A DNA stretch of 64,000 nt from Paulownia fortunei (lineage: Eukaryota; Streptophyta; Magnoliopsida; Lamiales; Paulowniaceae). Under the pieces are notes generated by a model. The model saw only the letters and a program-made list of their open reading frames with translations. It was not told the origin of the DNA and made no database searches. A program made the translations under genes and the position numbers. The stretch lies in NCBI GenBank assembly GCA_019321725.1, contig CM033116.1:6196642-6260641 (forward strand). Reading direction: 5' to 3'. Below, one piece after another: positions 11,354 to 23,310 of the stretch (position 1 is the stretch's first letter; every line of letters begins with the position of its first letter).

Positions 11354-13383
11354 CCAGAGGCAGATAGTGGACTTTCCTAGTGTTAATGGGGCTTGCTTGC
11401 CATACAAATTGTTGGAGAGACAAGGGGACTAATTGAAAAGAGTTCTTCAACTACCATCTCTATCATCTTTTTCTTTTCTTTTCTTTTCTCCATTTATTTA
11501 GATCAACTTTGTTATCCTAGATTTAACCCTTTACACATGGATTAAAGGATCAAGAAGGTTAATAATGTCACTCTACTCTCTACTCTTTACACATTTACTC
11601 TTTTAGCTACATCCCTTTTTTATTATTTCAAATGATTTTATTGTCCTCAATTGCTAACTAGTTGTATTTCTTGTTTCTCAAAAAGCCATATTTAAGGAGT
11701 TTTATTTTTATCTAAATCCTAAATAGGTAACTATAAGGTAATTAACAAAGTAAAACTAAGTTATTTGCTTTGTAACCATTAATACTTACATGAATCATTG
11801 AGATTCATATCTTATTATCAATTATATATAATCAAGACTTTAAACTATGTTTAAGAATATAACAAGAAATCGAAATTAGACTTTGGCCCATGTAGCAATA
11901 CTATCCCTCGATGTAATATGAAGTATGTATGTTTACTACGAGTACTAAATAACTTAAAAGTATGGATGCTTTACACTTGGTTAGAAGGTGTGAGAACAAA
12001 AATTATTTTGCATTCATATGTGTGGCCATGTACTATATATCACTGTGCTATCTAAAATAAAAAACAATATTTTCTCTAGTTATGTGAATCCGTCATTATA
12101 TAAGGGTCTCAAAAACTATTTTTACATAAAATCATTTTTTTTTTTAAAGTAGGGTTTTTTTTTCAAAAAAATGGGGAATTAGTTGTCCTAGCAATATTTT
12201 CTTTAAATTATTTTCAAAAATAGCAAAAAATTACCATTATAAATATAGAACCCCCACCCCCACTACCCCGAGAAAAAAAAAACTACATTTTTTACCAAAA
12301 GACCCATTACTTTAAGTTCCCTATAGCCAAAAAAGTAGGTTTAGGTAAATTGTCATATCGATACCTATATATTCATCTTATCCTAAGCTTATTAATAATT
12401 GGACTGCACATTTAACTAAATTAATTCAGTCTCTCCATATATTATTATTCTATGTCCATGAAACAAAGTATATTTGTTGACAATGGTCAGAAGTGCCAAA
12501 CCCTCACATAGTACTTTTTGTTGGAGTAAATACACTCCTGGCTTGTTCCAAAGGCCAAAATAAGCCCCTTAATAATTGTGAATAACATTAAATACCAATT
12601 TAAATAATATAATCACTTGACAAGTGATGCGAAATCATAATTCCCAATATGTCTTGTCTTGAAGGATTTTATAGGTATTATGTGGTTTGTTATGGAGCAG
12701 AGACCAAACATAATTAATCTATTGTAGGGTATATGAGCTGCCATGCAGGGGAACAAAAGGCCATTTGCCAAAATGGATAAATTCAACTAGTTTCTCGTGA
12801 GGCTAAAATTGCCATTCTAATTCAGATTTAATTTAATTTATGGTTTTATGTAATACGACCAGGAATATATTTGAAATTTCGGTCTACGAATTTAATCTTT
12901 CTATTCAAAATAAATTGAGAAAGCTCTATGTTCAAATATAACACATATAACATCCAAATATGTAAAATGAATGATTAGAAATTTCTATCCATTTAGATTC
13001 ACATTTCGTTTATTTTTTTTAAGTTAACATTGCTCAAGTCCATCACTTTTGATCAAACATGTCTTAAGAGATGTCACACATTAAACTTAAATTACTTCAA
13101 TTGGTTCCAATTGATTTTAAGTTAACAAATCAAACTCCCATTAATTTTCCCTAGTCATATAATAGATTCATCGTGCCAAAGTAACTATCCTAGCTATTCA
13201 TTATCATGTTTAGCCAACTTTCTCCTTCATAAATATATATATATACCATTTTTCTTTTCGTTTAATTTGATTTATTATACTCTATTCTACATCATTATAA
13301 ATGATATTATAACTTTTACTTTCGTCGGGATAAATCTCACCTCTTTCCCTACGTATATGGTACATTATATATGTATATACATG

Positions 13384-13384
<1 letters not shown>

Positions 13385-13431
<47 letters not shown>
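13385..13431. repeat. Compound (TA)n(GA)n microsatellite
   Basis: About ten TA units run directly into about thirteen GA units. Confidence 0.95.
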
Positions 13432-13435
<4 letters not shown>

Positions 13436-13646
13436 TTGCTTGGTTCTTTAAGTTCTAAGTGTTAGATATTCCCTAGTCTTCCTTGTGGTCATAGAGTGGG
13501 AGACAGAACTCTTCACTGTTTTATAAATGATATAGCATAAGTTTTTATTAAGTAATTTAAAAAATGATTGGTAAGGAACTCGTACCTACCAATTGTTTTA
13601 ACTTTTTTGTAAAGTTAGACCTAATTTCATAATTCAAGCTCGTAAG

Positions 13647-13670
13647 GCTGGGGCTGGGGCTGGGGCGGGC
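13647..13670. repeat. GGGGCT tandem with four G-runs
   Basis: Three tandem GGGGCT-type units followed by GGGGCGGG give four closely spaced G-runs, a candidate G-quadruplex. Confidence 0.8.
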
Positions 13671-14776
13671 GTGACACTTGTAGATTGCCAACCAACTTCT
13701 AGTCGACCAAGTGATGCATCAACGATTCCTTATTCATTTATCAATAAAGGGGGAAAAAAAAAAGTCTAAAGCAATCACACTCAGAACGTGCTTATGCTCA
13801 CTATGACTTGTGACAAAAAACAAATATTTAAATTTATTTTTTGTTACTTTTAAACTTATGAAATTATTACGTTCCGGAAATAAAAATTATTATTATTTAA
13901 TAAATATAATTTGTGATAATTTTTGTATTATTATATAATATCTTATTGCTATAAGTTAAGACGAGATAAAATAGTTTATTAGTAAGTATTTTGTATTTAT
14001 AATTTAATTGATTATGAGTTTGGATCATTTGAAAATAAAAATAGAAAATCAGTAATATCATCTTTTAAAAATATCGCTTGAAGCTTTAAAGAATTTTTGA
14101 TGGAATATTTTTTTCTTGCTATTTTCTATTTGCAACCATATATAACCCACCCCCACCCCCACCCCACCCACCAAAAAAGAAAAAAGAATTGAACTTTTGT
14201 GAAGGGAACCTAATTGTGCTTCAAACACCTCATTTAGCAACTTGGTGGTGGTGTAATGATGGGATTCAATTTGTCTACAAAAAATGGACCCAGCAGGTTG
14301 GCAACAAATTAACAACCTGAATAAAAGTTAATCTTATTTTTCTTCTTGATTTAAATAAAAATAAATGCATATGAACTGATGTTGATGTCTGCTTTATTGA
14401 CCAAATGATAAATATAAAGCTCTACCCAAAAAAGAACTACCATGTAAAGCAGGTTTTTCTAACTGGTTAAAAAAGTTTTTCGACAGAGAATAATATTTCT
14501 TTTGATTCGATTTGATAGTTCAAAAATTTGTAACCATCAATGTATTTACATATGTACATGTATATATATACACTAGTTGAATTGGCACGGCGCAGAGATG
14601 CGGTGCGCATAATGCCCAGATAATCATACATTTCCAATTGTGCTTTTTTAAGTTACAAAAATGATTTATAACGAACAATGTTCGTTAGTTATTTAACGCA
14701 AATAATAAATTATGCTAATAATAATAAAGAAACTAAAACGGGACAATTATCAAAGAATACATTTATAGAAATCTTA

Positions 14777-15828
14777 TATATTGTAGGTTTATTTCACTTT
14801 GCCCCCCTCAATTATATATGCATGTTTGAACTCATATTTGAATTATATATTTAGATTATTATTTTAAAATATATTAATTTTATTCTTAATTATTATAATT
14901 AATTATTAAGTAATTATTAGTCATAAGACTAGTACGAATCAAATTATGTTTAAAAAATTAATAAAAAAAGATAGTGTAAAAAAAATAATCTTAAATTTTA
15001 AGAATAAAAATATAGAATAAATTACCAACTTAGTAAACTCTCACACCAAGCAGATCATTTCAAACCCCTCTATGAGGAAGCAAGTCAAGAAACTCTTCTC
15101 CCGTAGTTGCAGGATTATTTTGTCTAATTTTTTAGAAAAAGTTATTTGGAGTTAAGTACCACTCTCTAGGGGTACACGAAAGAGTGACTTATGAAAAAAA
15201 AAATTATTGAATTGAATAATATATTTCATGATTAATAAAAGTGACATGTATTATGTTTGATTTTGGATTATTTTTATTTTACTGAGCATTTAGCTTATTA
15301 AATTATTTTTATGCAGTTAAAAATATACAGATTTAGATGTTGACTAAATCTCCACACGATCAGACAGACATTTATTCATATGTCATATTTCGACCAGTTT
15401 TTATAGACTATTTTGAAAATCTCCCAACGTATTTTCTATGTACCTACTTGTGTCGGTTTAAAAAAAATACTAATTTGCTTAAATGTCTTTCAACTTTTTT
15501 CTAAAAGTATTGATTATTTAAAATTATTTATTATAACTAGGAATAAAGTTAACTTATTAAATAAAAATTATTGAATTAGTATGAATTTTAATTATGTTAT
15601 TTTATAGTTGATTTAGTTTAAAGTAGTTGTTTTATAATATTAGATTAAAAAAATAAAAACTTTGAACTTCAATATTTTCCCAAGTATTTTGAAAAGAAGG
15701 GTATAATTGAAAAATAAATTATATTTTTTTAGCTTTAGGAGGTAAAGTGTATATTTTCATGATTTAAGGGTCAAAGTGTTAAGTGCATATAGTTGAGGGG
15801 GGCTAAGTAAGAATCACACTAAAATGTA
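14777..15828. mobile_element. Long-inverted-repeat (Mutator-like) non-autonomous element
   Basis: The element spans 14786-15819. Its ends are inverted: GGTTTATTTCAC...GCCCCCCTCAA on the left pairs with the complement of TTGAGGGGGGCT...GAATCACAC on the right. Flanking 9-bp sequences TATATTGTA (14777-14785) and TAAAATGTA (15820-15828) match at 7 of 9, as expected for an old Mutator-type target duplication. It has no coding capacity. Confidence 0.7.
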
Positions 15829-16837
15829 TTTATGAGAAATTTGTAAAGGGACTACATAAAGTTGAATAATCATCATGTGCCAATTTCACAAGCGACATAC
15901 CAATCATACCCAACTTCAACTCTTTCATAAATTAATATTTAATATTAACAGGCATTATTTATTTATTTTCTTATATAGAATCAAACATATGTTCATGTAC
16001 GTATGTTAATATTTTATATCTTACTCTTATACTTACTTATATTAATAATACCTATATATATGTATCATAGCATTATTATATATCAGTGTTTATTTGTTTA
16101 GATTAATTACAAAATAGCACATACCCAACAATAAAAAATAATAAAAAGTAATAAGACATTATTAATTACAAAATAGCACATTATTATACGTGTATGCTCT
16201 TATATGATATTATTTTATTTTATTATTTATAATATATATGTATTTACGTAAATACATATATACACCATTAATAAATACATATATGTGTTAAATGCGCCGA
16301 AAGCAAATATACACCATTAATAATTGAGGCTACCAATTGAGTAATTTTGTTTTAAGGTAAATTCACTAATAATTAATTTTATGATTTTGAAATTTTATTA
16401 AGTTATACTTAGGGGTCCGAACTTTTTTCTTGAGAATAAAGATAAATTTTGTTGATTATTACATTGACCAAATATTGTTGCATTATTATATATTGTTCGT
16501 CCAATTTTAGCAAAGGATAATAAATGAGTCATTGTGACATACAACAGAAATTTATAAATTTCGTGAGACACTCAAAAAAAGAAGCGAAATGAATTACTTA
16601 TTAGAGTAAATAGTTTCAAAGCGAACAAATGGAAAAAAAATTACTGCTCAAATTTACGTAGTTCTTAGATTTGTTTTCTCTTGACTGAAAATTTATGAAT
16701 AAAAACTAATAAAAATTACTATATGTTAACAATAATCATACTTTCTTCCCAAATAAATGGCAAAAATTCATCAACAGCGACATTTGGTTTCAGAAAATAA
16801 TTTTCAATTTTCATTAACAAAGCTCAAAAGATAATTT
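15829..16837. other. Intergenic, no gene seen
   Basis: Very AT-rich, with no frames of note, no recognised repeats and no RNA gene seen. Confidence 0.6.
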
Positions 16838-18073
16838 TTATTTTTTAGGATTAATCTCACTTTATCCTCGTCTACTCACATTGAGTATCACTTTACCTTC
16901 TTATACTCTCAATTATATCACTTTACTCCACTATACTCTTAATTTGTATCATTGTGTCATATCGTACTCTTATTATATCACTTTACCCCATTTACTACTA
17001 AAAAATAACACAATTATCCTTACTATTTTTTTTTACTAAAATCACTTTAAAGATATTTTAAAATTATTAGACTTGTATTCATATCCTAATAATTTTTTTA
17101 ATTTGTTTAATTAATGCTTAATATTAAATTCATTTGAAACTTTGTTGTACTTAAAAATTCAGTGCATGTTTATTTAATTTAATATAGTTCCTATTAATTT
17201 ACTATATAGTAAAATATTTTCTATTAGCTAATTCATTTTTACTTATAAATTTCTTATCCATCACAAATCTCAAAAAATATGTAATATATTTCTAAACATT
17301 ATTTTATTAAATATGTGAAATATTAGTAGTAACTTTCTAATTATGAATTGAATAATCATAATTTAATAAAAACTATATTAAATTAAAAATAGTCATTTTG
17401 TGTGATTATTTTTGTTAAACACCAGAATGAATATTGTTTTTAAAATTAACATAATTTCTATTATATAATGATAATAGATTATTTATAATTTATTTAATAA
17501 TAATAAACTAAACACTAAAATGACTATTTCTTTAAATTTGACATAGCTTCTATGAAATTACGGTAATTCTATTAATAATGAGAGATTTATTACTAAATTT
17601 TAACGTGTTTAATAAAATATTATTTAAAATATATTACACATTTTTTAGATTTATGACAAATAAGAAACATATATGTAAAATATATTAGCTAACCAAAAAT
17701 CCTACCATATAGTAGTCTATAAGAAATATGTTAAATTAAAAAAGTAGCCATTGGATTTAAAGTGCAATAAAAGTTTACATAAATTTAATATTAAGTATTA
17801 ATTAATCAAGTTAAAGAATTATTAAAATAGAAATATCAGTCTAGTAATTTTAAATATTCTTAAAATAATTTTACTAAAAATAATAAATAAGGATAATAAA
17901 GTCATTTTTTAAGAATAAAATGGGGTAAAGTGATACAATAAGAGTACAAGGGAATATATTGATACTAATTAAAAGTATAAAAGGGTAAAATGATATAATT
18001 AAAAATAAAATAAAATAAAATAATACTTAATAAAAAATAAAGAGAGGTAAATTGAGATTAATCTTATTTTTTA
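16838..18073. mobile_element. Mutator-like fold-back element, copy 1, with perfect 10-bp target duplication
   Basis: The element is 16848-18063 (1216 bp), starting GGATTAATCTCACTTTA and ending with TGAGATTAATC. A perfect TTATTTTTTA duplication lies at 16838-16847 and 18064-18073. The inverted similarity continues far inward: around 17095-17145 pairs with around 17765-17815, so most of the element can fold back. There is no transposase frame. The arms carry repeated CTCACTTTACCCC-like units near the ends. It is related to the copy at 25732-26772. Confidence 0.88.
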
Positions 18074-18241
18074 TTAACCACAAAGATACCTTGCCGAGCA
18101 AGACCAAAAAAGAGATCAATAAAGAGTCTTTTAATTAAGGCATTAAAAGAGTTACACCTTTGAATAAATCAGAGGAAGAGAAAAAACAAAAATATTAAGT
18201 GGGGTTAAAATCCAACTTGGATCGGATCGATGTCAAGTTTA

Positions 18242-18683
18242 ACTTGTATGCAGTATTTTTATAATCAAATCGGTGATTAAATCAGTTTTATTAATAATTA
18301 ACGGTTCAACCGATTGGACCGGTTGAATCGATTTAATAAAAATTAATTATATTTTTTTATTTTATTATGTAAAATAATAATATAATAAGTTAATTATTAT
18401 ATAATATATTTTAAATATAAAAATAATAAATAACTACATAAAAATATATATAACAAAACACAAAATCCAAATAATCTCATAAATATAATAAAATATCAAA
18501 TTTAAATTTTTTAAAAATTAAAAATTAAAAATTAAAAAAAAAGGATGAAAACTGATCAAATCGATTCTGGCCGATTTTGACCAATCAAACTAATCAAACG
18601 GTTTTATGGGCCTAATTGGACCGACTTCCAATTCCTGATTGAACCGATCGATCTGCTCCAATTTTAAAAATATGACTTGCATG
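18242..18683. mobile_element. hAT-type MITE, copy 1
   Basis: The element is about 18251-18675, with terminal CAGTATTTTTATAATC inverted against the right end near 18661-18674. Flanks CTTGTATG (18243-18250) and CTTGCATG (18676-18683) are an 8-bp duplication with one mismatch. Inside are GGTTCAACCGATTGGACCGG-type subterminal motifs and a TTTAATAAAAATTAATTATA core shared with the copy at 30849-31258. Confidence 0.8.
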
Positions 18684-20182
18684 ATGCACCATTAATTTTT
18701 TGTTCTAACGTAACCCACAATCATGTCTATGTGTTGTTACGTATCACCACTCACATAACCCCCATTCTATAAATATTTCACGACTTTGTTGTCAAAAAGT
18801 AGTTAGTGCTTCGATTTTCTATTTTTATCTATTCTAATTCTAATAATTGATTTATATCTAATATAAATATATAAGGATTTTGGCGAGGATCTTTAACAAT
18901 AACAAGTCTAAAATATTCTTTAAATATAGGTTAATCCACTTTTAAATATTTAAATACTCAATTCAACATCAATCTGACCTTAATTCTTCTGTATACAATT
19001 CCGTCACAAATCACATACAATGATGTCATAGATTGATGTCACTCCAAATTTCGCTTGGATTGCTAATCATTTTAATTAGTTGGCTCTCACCCTAATTTCT
19101 TTGAAACAAAATTTAGACCAAATCAAATTGAATTGATGGCTCAATGTATTTAAACCAGCACTCGAAAACACTTAATTGAGGTTTGAAAGTGAATTTTTTT
19201 TTCTCAAGTTCTCCAATGCTAATTTTAAATATAATTTTTGTCACAAAAGCATATATTTTACATTAATAGTCATCGAAGTCAAATTATTGTCTTTAATTCT
19301 CTTTGCAAGAGGAATGTGGTTTTTGATTGGTGCATAGTTGAGATTTAATTGAGATTAGAGGTGAATAATTGCAGTCGTTTGGTGGTTTATATGATTGATT
19401 ATCTAGCATTTAGTTTCATAAATAATTAGACGGCTTGGGCTCATTTGGGCAAATTTTTAGTTAATTTTCGGGATTAATTAAAATATATGGGGATTTTTCA
19501 ATGGTAAATTGCTTAAAATTCCCTCAACTATTGAATTTAAATTGAATACTTATACTTTCCTATCTTTTTCCCGATTAAGAAGATTAACCAATTGACTATG
19601 TTAAAATAGCTAAAAAAACCCATATCAACCAACGTTGGAATAGTGCTCTGGTGGATGGTGGTTTGGATGGTCTTTTTAGCTATGTTTTTAAAATATTGAT
19701 TTTTTTGTGCAACTTTGGCAAAAATATTTTCAAATTTTAAATGTTTCAGCCAATTTCAAATTACTGAGTCAATAGACTGTAAACTAATATTGTAAAAGGG
19801 ATAGATCGCAATTTTATTTTTTTTTCTTGGTCTTCTTCTCGCATAACTTTTAATTTTTGTTTTTTAAGAAACTTTTAATTTAAAGTTGATTTTATCGAAT
19901 TCAACAAATTACGTGCAGACATGAAAACAATAGTCTAAATTTAACAAATCTCTTGCTACGTACAATTATACTTATTTCATAATTTATCATTCTCCTTAAA
20001 TTACGAGCCAACAACAACTGCAAACATGAAAATTCATTTATCATGTGATTAATATAAATTTTATGAATTCAACTTTGAACTAAAATTTCTCAAGTTTTAG
20101 CAATCCAAATTACCCCCGTGATAAAGTGGATTTGCTGATGAGACAGAGGATACACAGAGATAGGGTACGATGAACGCGGGCG

Positions 20183-20330
20183 CCCCCCACCCCACCCCAC
20201 CCCCAAGGTCCACCTCTCCCCCGACAAACATGGTTCGATTAAAGCAGATAAAACACACACACAGACTAACGCATGAGCATTCAGCAGCAGCAGCAGCATC
20301 AGGAAGAGTGGGGTGGGGTTGGGTGGGGGG
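20183..20330. repeat. Complementary C-tract and G-tract, potential hairpin and G-quadruplex
   Basis: The C-rich run at 20183-20203 and the G-rich run at 20310-20330 are complementary at 20 of 21 positions, separated by about 106 bases. Each can also form a G-quadruplex on one strand. Confidence 0.85.
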
Positions 20331-20365
20331 CTAGGTGTTAGTGTGTGTTGTGCTCATCAAACAGT

Positions 20366-20366
20366 G

Positions 20367-20402
<36 letters not shown>
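20366..20402. repeat. Compound (TA)n(CA)n microsatellite
   Basis: About nine AT units are followed by about nine AC units. Confidence 0.95.
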
Positions 20403-20403
<1 letters not shown>

Positions 20404-20590
20404 GAGATTGGTGCAAGGCCGCAGAAAAAGGTAAGTGTTTTTTGGCCGGCATGAGTGTCGAGGGGCTTCTCTCTTTTCTGTTTCAGACATCATCAGTTAT
20501 CTCTCATCTTTCCCTTTCCTACGCCATTGCCAATGCCCTCTTTTCCTTTCTTTTTACCTTTGGCTGATTATCTATCTCTATGTGACACAA

Positions 20591-20640
20591 CTCTCTCTCT
20601 CTCTCTCTCTCTCTATAGATATATATATATATATATGTAT
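20591..20640. repeat. Compound (CT)n(TA)n microsatellite
   Basis: Twelve CT units at 20591-20614, then a short spacer and about ten AT units. Confidence 0.95.
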
Positions 20641-21668
20641 GTATGTTCTTGTAAAGAAGAAAGAGAGAGAGTGACAAGATTGTGACTTTAATAAAGTGAG
20701 TCCAGTGTATTATTTTTGGACATTGAACAAAGTAATGGGTGTGACATCTCATGCATATGTATACCACTACGTAACATGTTTTGATTAATCTCCCACTTGC
20801 ACATGAAACGCGCCATCTGATGGAAGACAACACCAAGCTTTTTGTGCCCGACGCTGATCACAGTTCGTTCCAAATTTTGAGGTTGTTTTACTTTTTTATT
20901 AATTATTCTTAATTAATGTCTAAATTGATCATTATACCACAACAAAAAATAAAATTGGTGGCAATAGGAAAATTGTTACTAATAAAATAACAAAAAAATT
21001 ATTTTATTATAATAATAATTTTGACAATGTTAATAGTGATGAAAATGTGTTTCAAATTATCATTATTAATAATTACTGACATATGGGAGGTAAGAACAAA
21101 AAATCTTGTCATAAATTATGCTGATAAATTTTGTTACTATTATATTGTCATTGTACATGTATCAATAATTATCAATAGTGATAATTTAATACTCCAATTT
21201 TTATCATTATTAAATTATTATTGTGGTAAAATAAATATCATTATCACTTAATATATACCATTATATTATTACTTAATACGTGGCATTCATAATAACTCTC
21301 ACATTTTCACTCACTTTTTTTTTTATACTAATATTGTTCCTTTTTTTTAAGTTTTTATGATAACCACAGATGTACGTATATGTTTATATCGGTCAAAATT
21401 GTTTCGTGGAACCATATGATTTTCATATTAAAGGTAAAAGAAAAAACATAGAGTGAAAGGACCTCGTAATTTATCTCTTTTGATTGACGAAATATGTTTA
21501 ATAGGATCCTATTTTTCACATATTGTTGATGTTATGATAACCATTTTTTTGAAGTTTTTTGCAGCGGCGATTTGGTAGTGATGATTTGTAATTTCATCAC
21601 CAAAGCAAGAAAATGTTATATACGACAATTTGTTATTCTTGGGGCTTGGCTTTATAGAGACCTTGACT

Positions 21669-23310
21669 CCAAATACTAAGTAAAATTCATTTTGCAGTAC
21701 CTCACAAACAAGTAATTTAGGCACTTTTCATTTTAAAAAATAAAAACTAACACTCTATATCCTTAAAACTGTTAAAGTGTTGGGTATTTTAACAAGTTAT
21801 TTAGGCATTTTTCACTTTTAAAAAATAAAAACTTTTAACATTTTTATATCATCAAAACTAATAAATATTGGTATTTTGCACCCTAAGTTATGACAAAAAT
21901 ACTGCCGAAATAGTTACTTTAGGTGGCACTGTGCACTACCGAACAACATCACTTTGGCGCTTTACACTTTTAAATTAGATTTATATTGGCACATTCCACT
22001 TATTAAGTTTTTTGACTTAAAACCCACCTGGAAAAAATGAGTTTCTGTCACTGTTAATAACACTTTTAATTTTAATAAATTAGATTTTTAGGAAAAGAAT
22101 ATCTTCTTAATTTTTTTAGTTAGATAAATTACATTAAACATAAACTAAATAAAACATTTTCTAATGTTGATTCTACCTTGATTGTTTAATTTTAGTATCA
22201 TTGACAATATTTTTTTATTGAAAATTTGGTAGTCTGAAAAAATTGGAAAGATTTATTTGTGACTTAATTGATATGTTATTATTAAATTCATATATATTAA
22301 AAAAATTTATTATTAACATAAACAATTTAGCGTTTAACATACAAAATGTAAAATTATCATCGAGACAATTAATTAATTTTGAAAACTCAATGAAAAATTT
22401 CTATGAAAAATCCTAGTTCATTCAACATTAAAATTAAAATTGTTTAACGTAATTTATCCATCTAGAAAATTTTAGAATAATATTTTTGTCCAAAAAAATC
22501 AATTTCGTAAAATTAAAGCATTATTGATAGGGTGGAAGCTCATTTTTTAAGCGAGTTTCAGCATACTCTTGAATTTAATTAACCTTGACTTCTAAAGTTA
22601 AGAAATTAAACTATAATTTTTTGATAAAACTTGTCTTTGAGTTTTCAAATTGATATATTGTATCCATAATAATTTTAATTTTTGCATGTTAAAATTAAAT
22701 TAAGTCATGTTGATAATACAAATTTGAAAGTTTTATTAACTTGATAATAATATGTCAATTAACTTAAAAATAAATCTTTTTAATTTTCTAAAAATATTAT
22801 GTTTTTAACAAAAAATAATGTCAATGTAACTAAAATTGAATAATTAATATAGATCAATATCAAAAAATATTTTTGTTTAGTTCATTCAAGATAAAAAATC
22901 AAAATTTTGTTTAATATAATTTATATATATAAAAAAATTTACAAAATATTTTTGTCCAATAATAAATTAAATTCATTAAATTTAAAAGTGACATTGATAG
23001 GTTGAAAGCTCCTTTTTCTAAGTAGATTTCAAGTCAGAAAAAGTTGATATGATGGAATATGTCAATATAAATCTAATTTAAAAGTACAAAATTTTAAATT
23101 TAGCTTTAGAGGGTCGCAAAGTGTCAAAGTAATATAATTCAAGGGCGCACAGTACCACCTGAAGTGACTTTTTTTGGACCGAAAAATACTTTAGAATGCA
23201 AAATGCCAATACTTAATAGTTTAAAGGGTCTAAGGTGTTAGTTCTTGGGGGTGGAAAGTGCCTAAATATCTTATTTCTGGGGTTCAAAATGAATTTTACT
23301 CCCAAATATA
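21669..23310. mobile_element. Large fold-back (Mutator-like) element with duplicated left arm
   Basis: The element is about 21678-23301 (1.6 kb). AGTAAAATTCATTTTG at the left is inverted against CAAAATGAATTTTACT at the right. Inside, TTTAGGTGGCACTGTGC near 21918 pairs with the complement of the segment near 23147. The left arm contains two copies of a TTAGGCA...AAAAAATAAAAACT block (about 21718 and 21798), and the right arm has one. Flanks CCAAATACT and CCAAATATA agree at 7 of 9. It has no protein-coding capacity. Confidence 0.7.

Larger units (their letters stand above)
11380..14776. other. Intergenic, no gene seen
   Basis: AT-rich, with microsatellites at 13385-13431, a GGGGCT tandem at 13647-13670 and C-rich runs near 12250 and 14146-14172. 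Small frames here are low-complexity. No coding exon was recognised. Confidence 0.6.
18684..21668. other. Intergenic with microsatellites and G-rich inverted tract, no gene seen
   Basis: No coding exon was recognised. A possible small inverted-repeat element lies at about 19503-19815: AAATTGCTTAAAATTCCC on the left against the complement of GGGATAGATCGCAATTT on the right. 20090-20870 is less AT-rich than its surroundings and holds microsatellites and paired C/G tracts described separately. Confidence 0.55.

Noticed and set aside
14575..14625. GC-rich GGCACGGCGCAGAGATGCGGTGCG patch as a Helitron end
   Set aside because: No CTRR end after a hairpin and no TC start could be found, so a Helitron call is not supported.
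20435..20836. Overlapping frames of 76-105 codons on both strands
   Set aside because: They are translations of CT, GA and TA microsatellites and have no plausible protein sequence.
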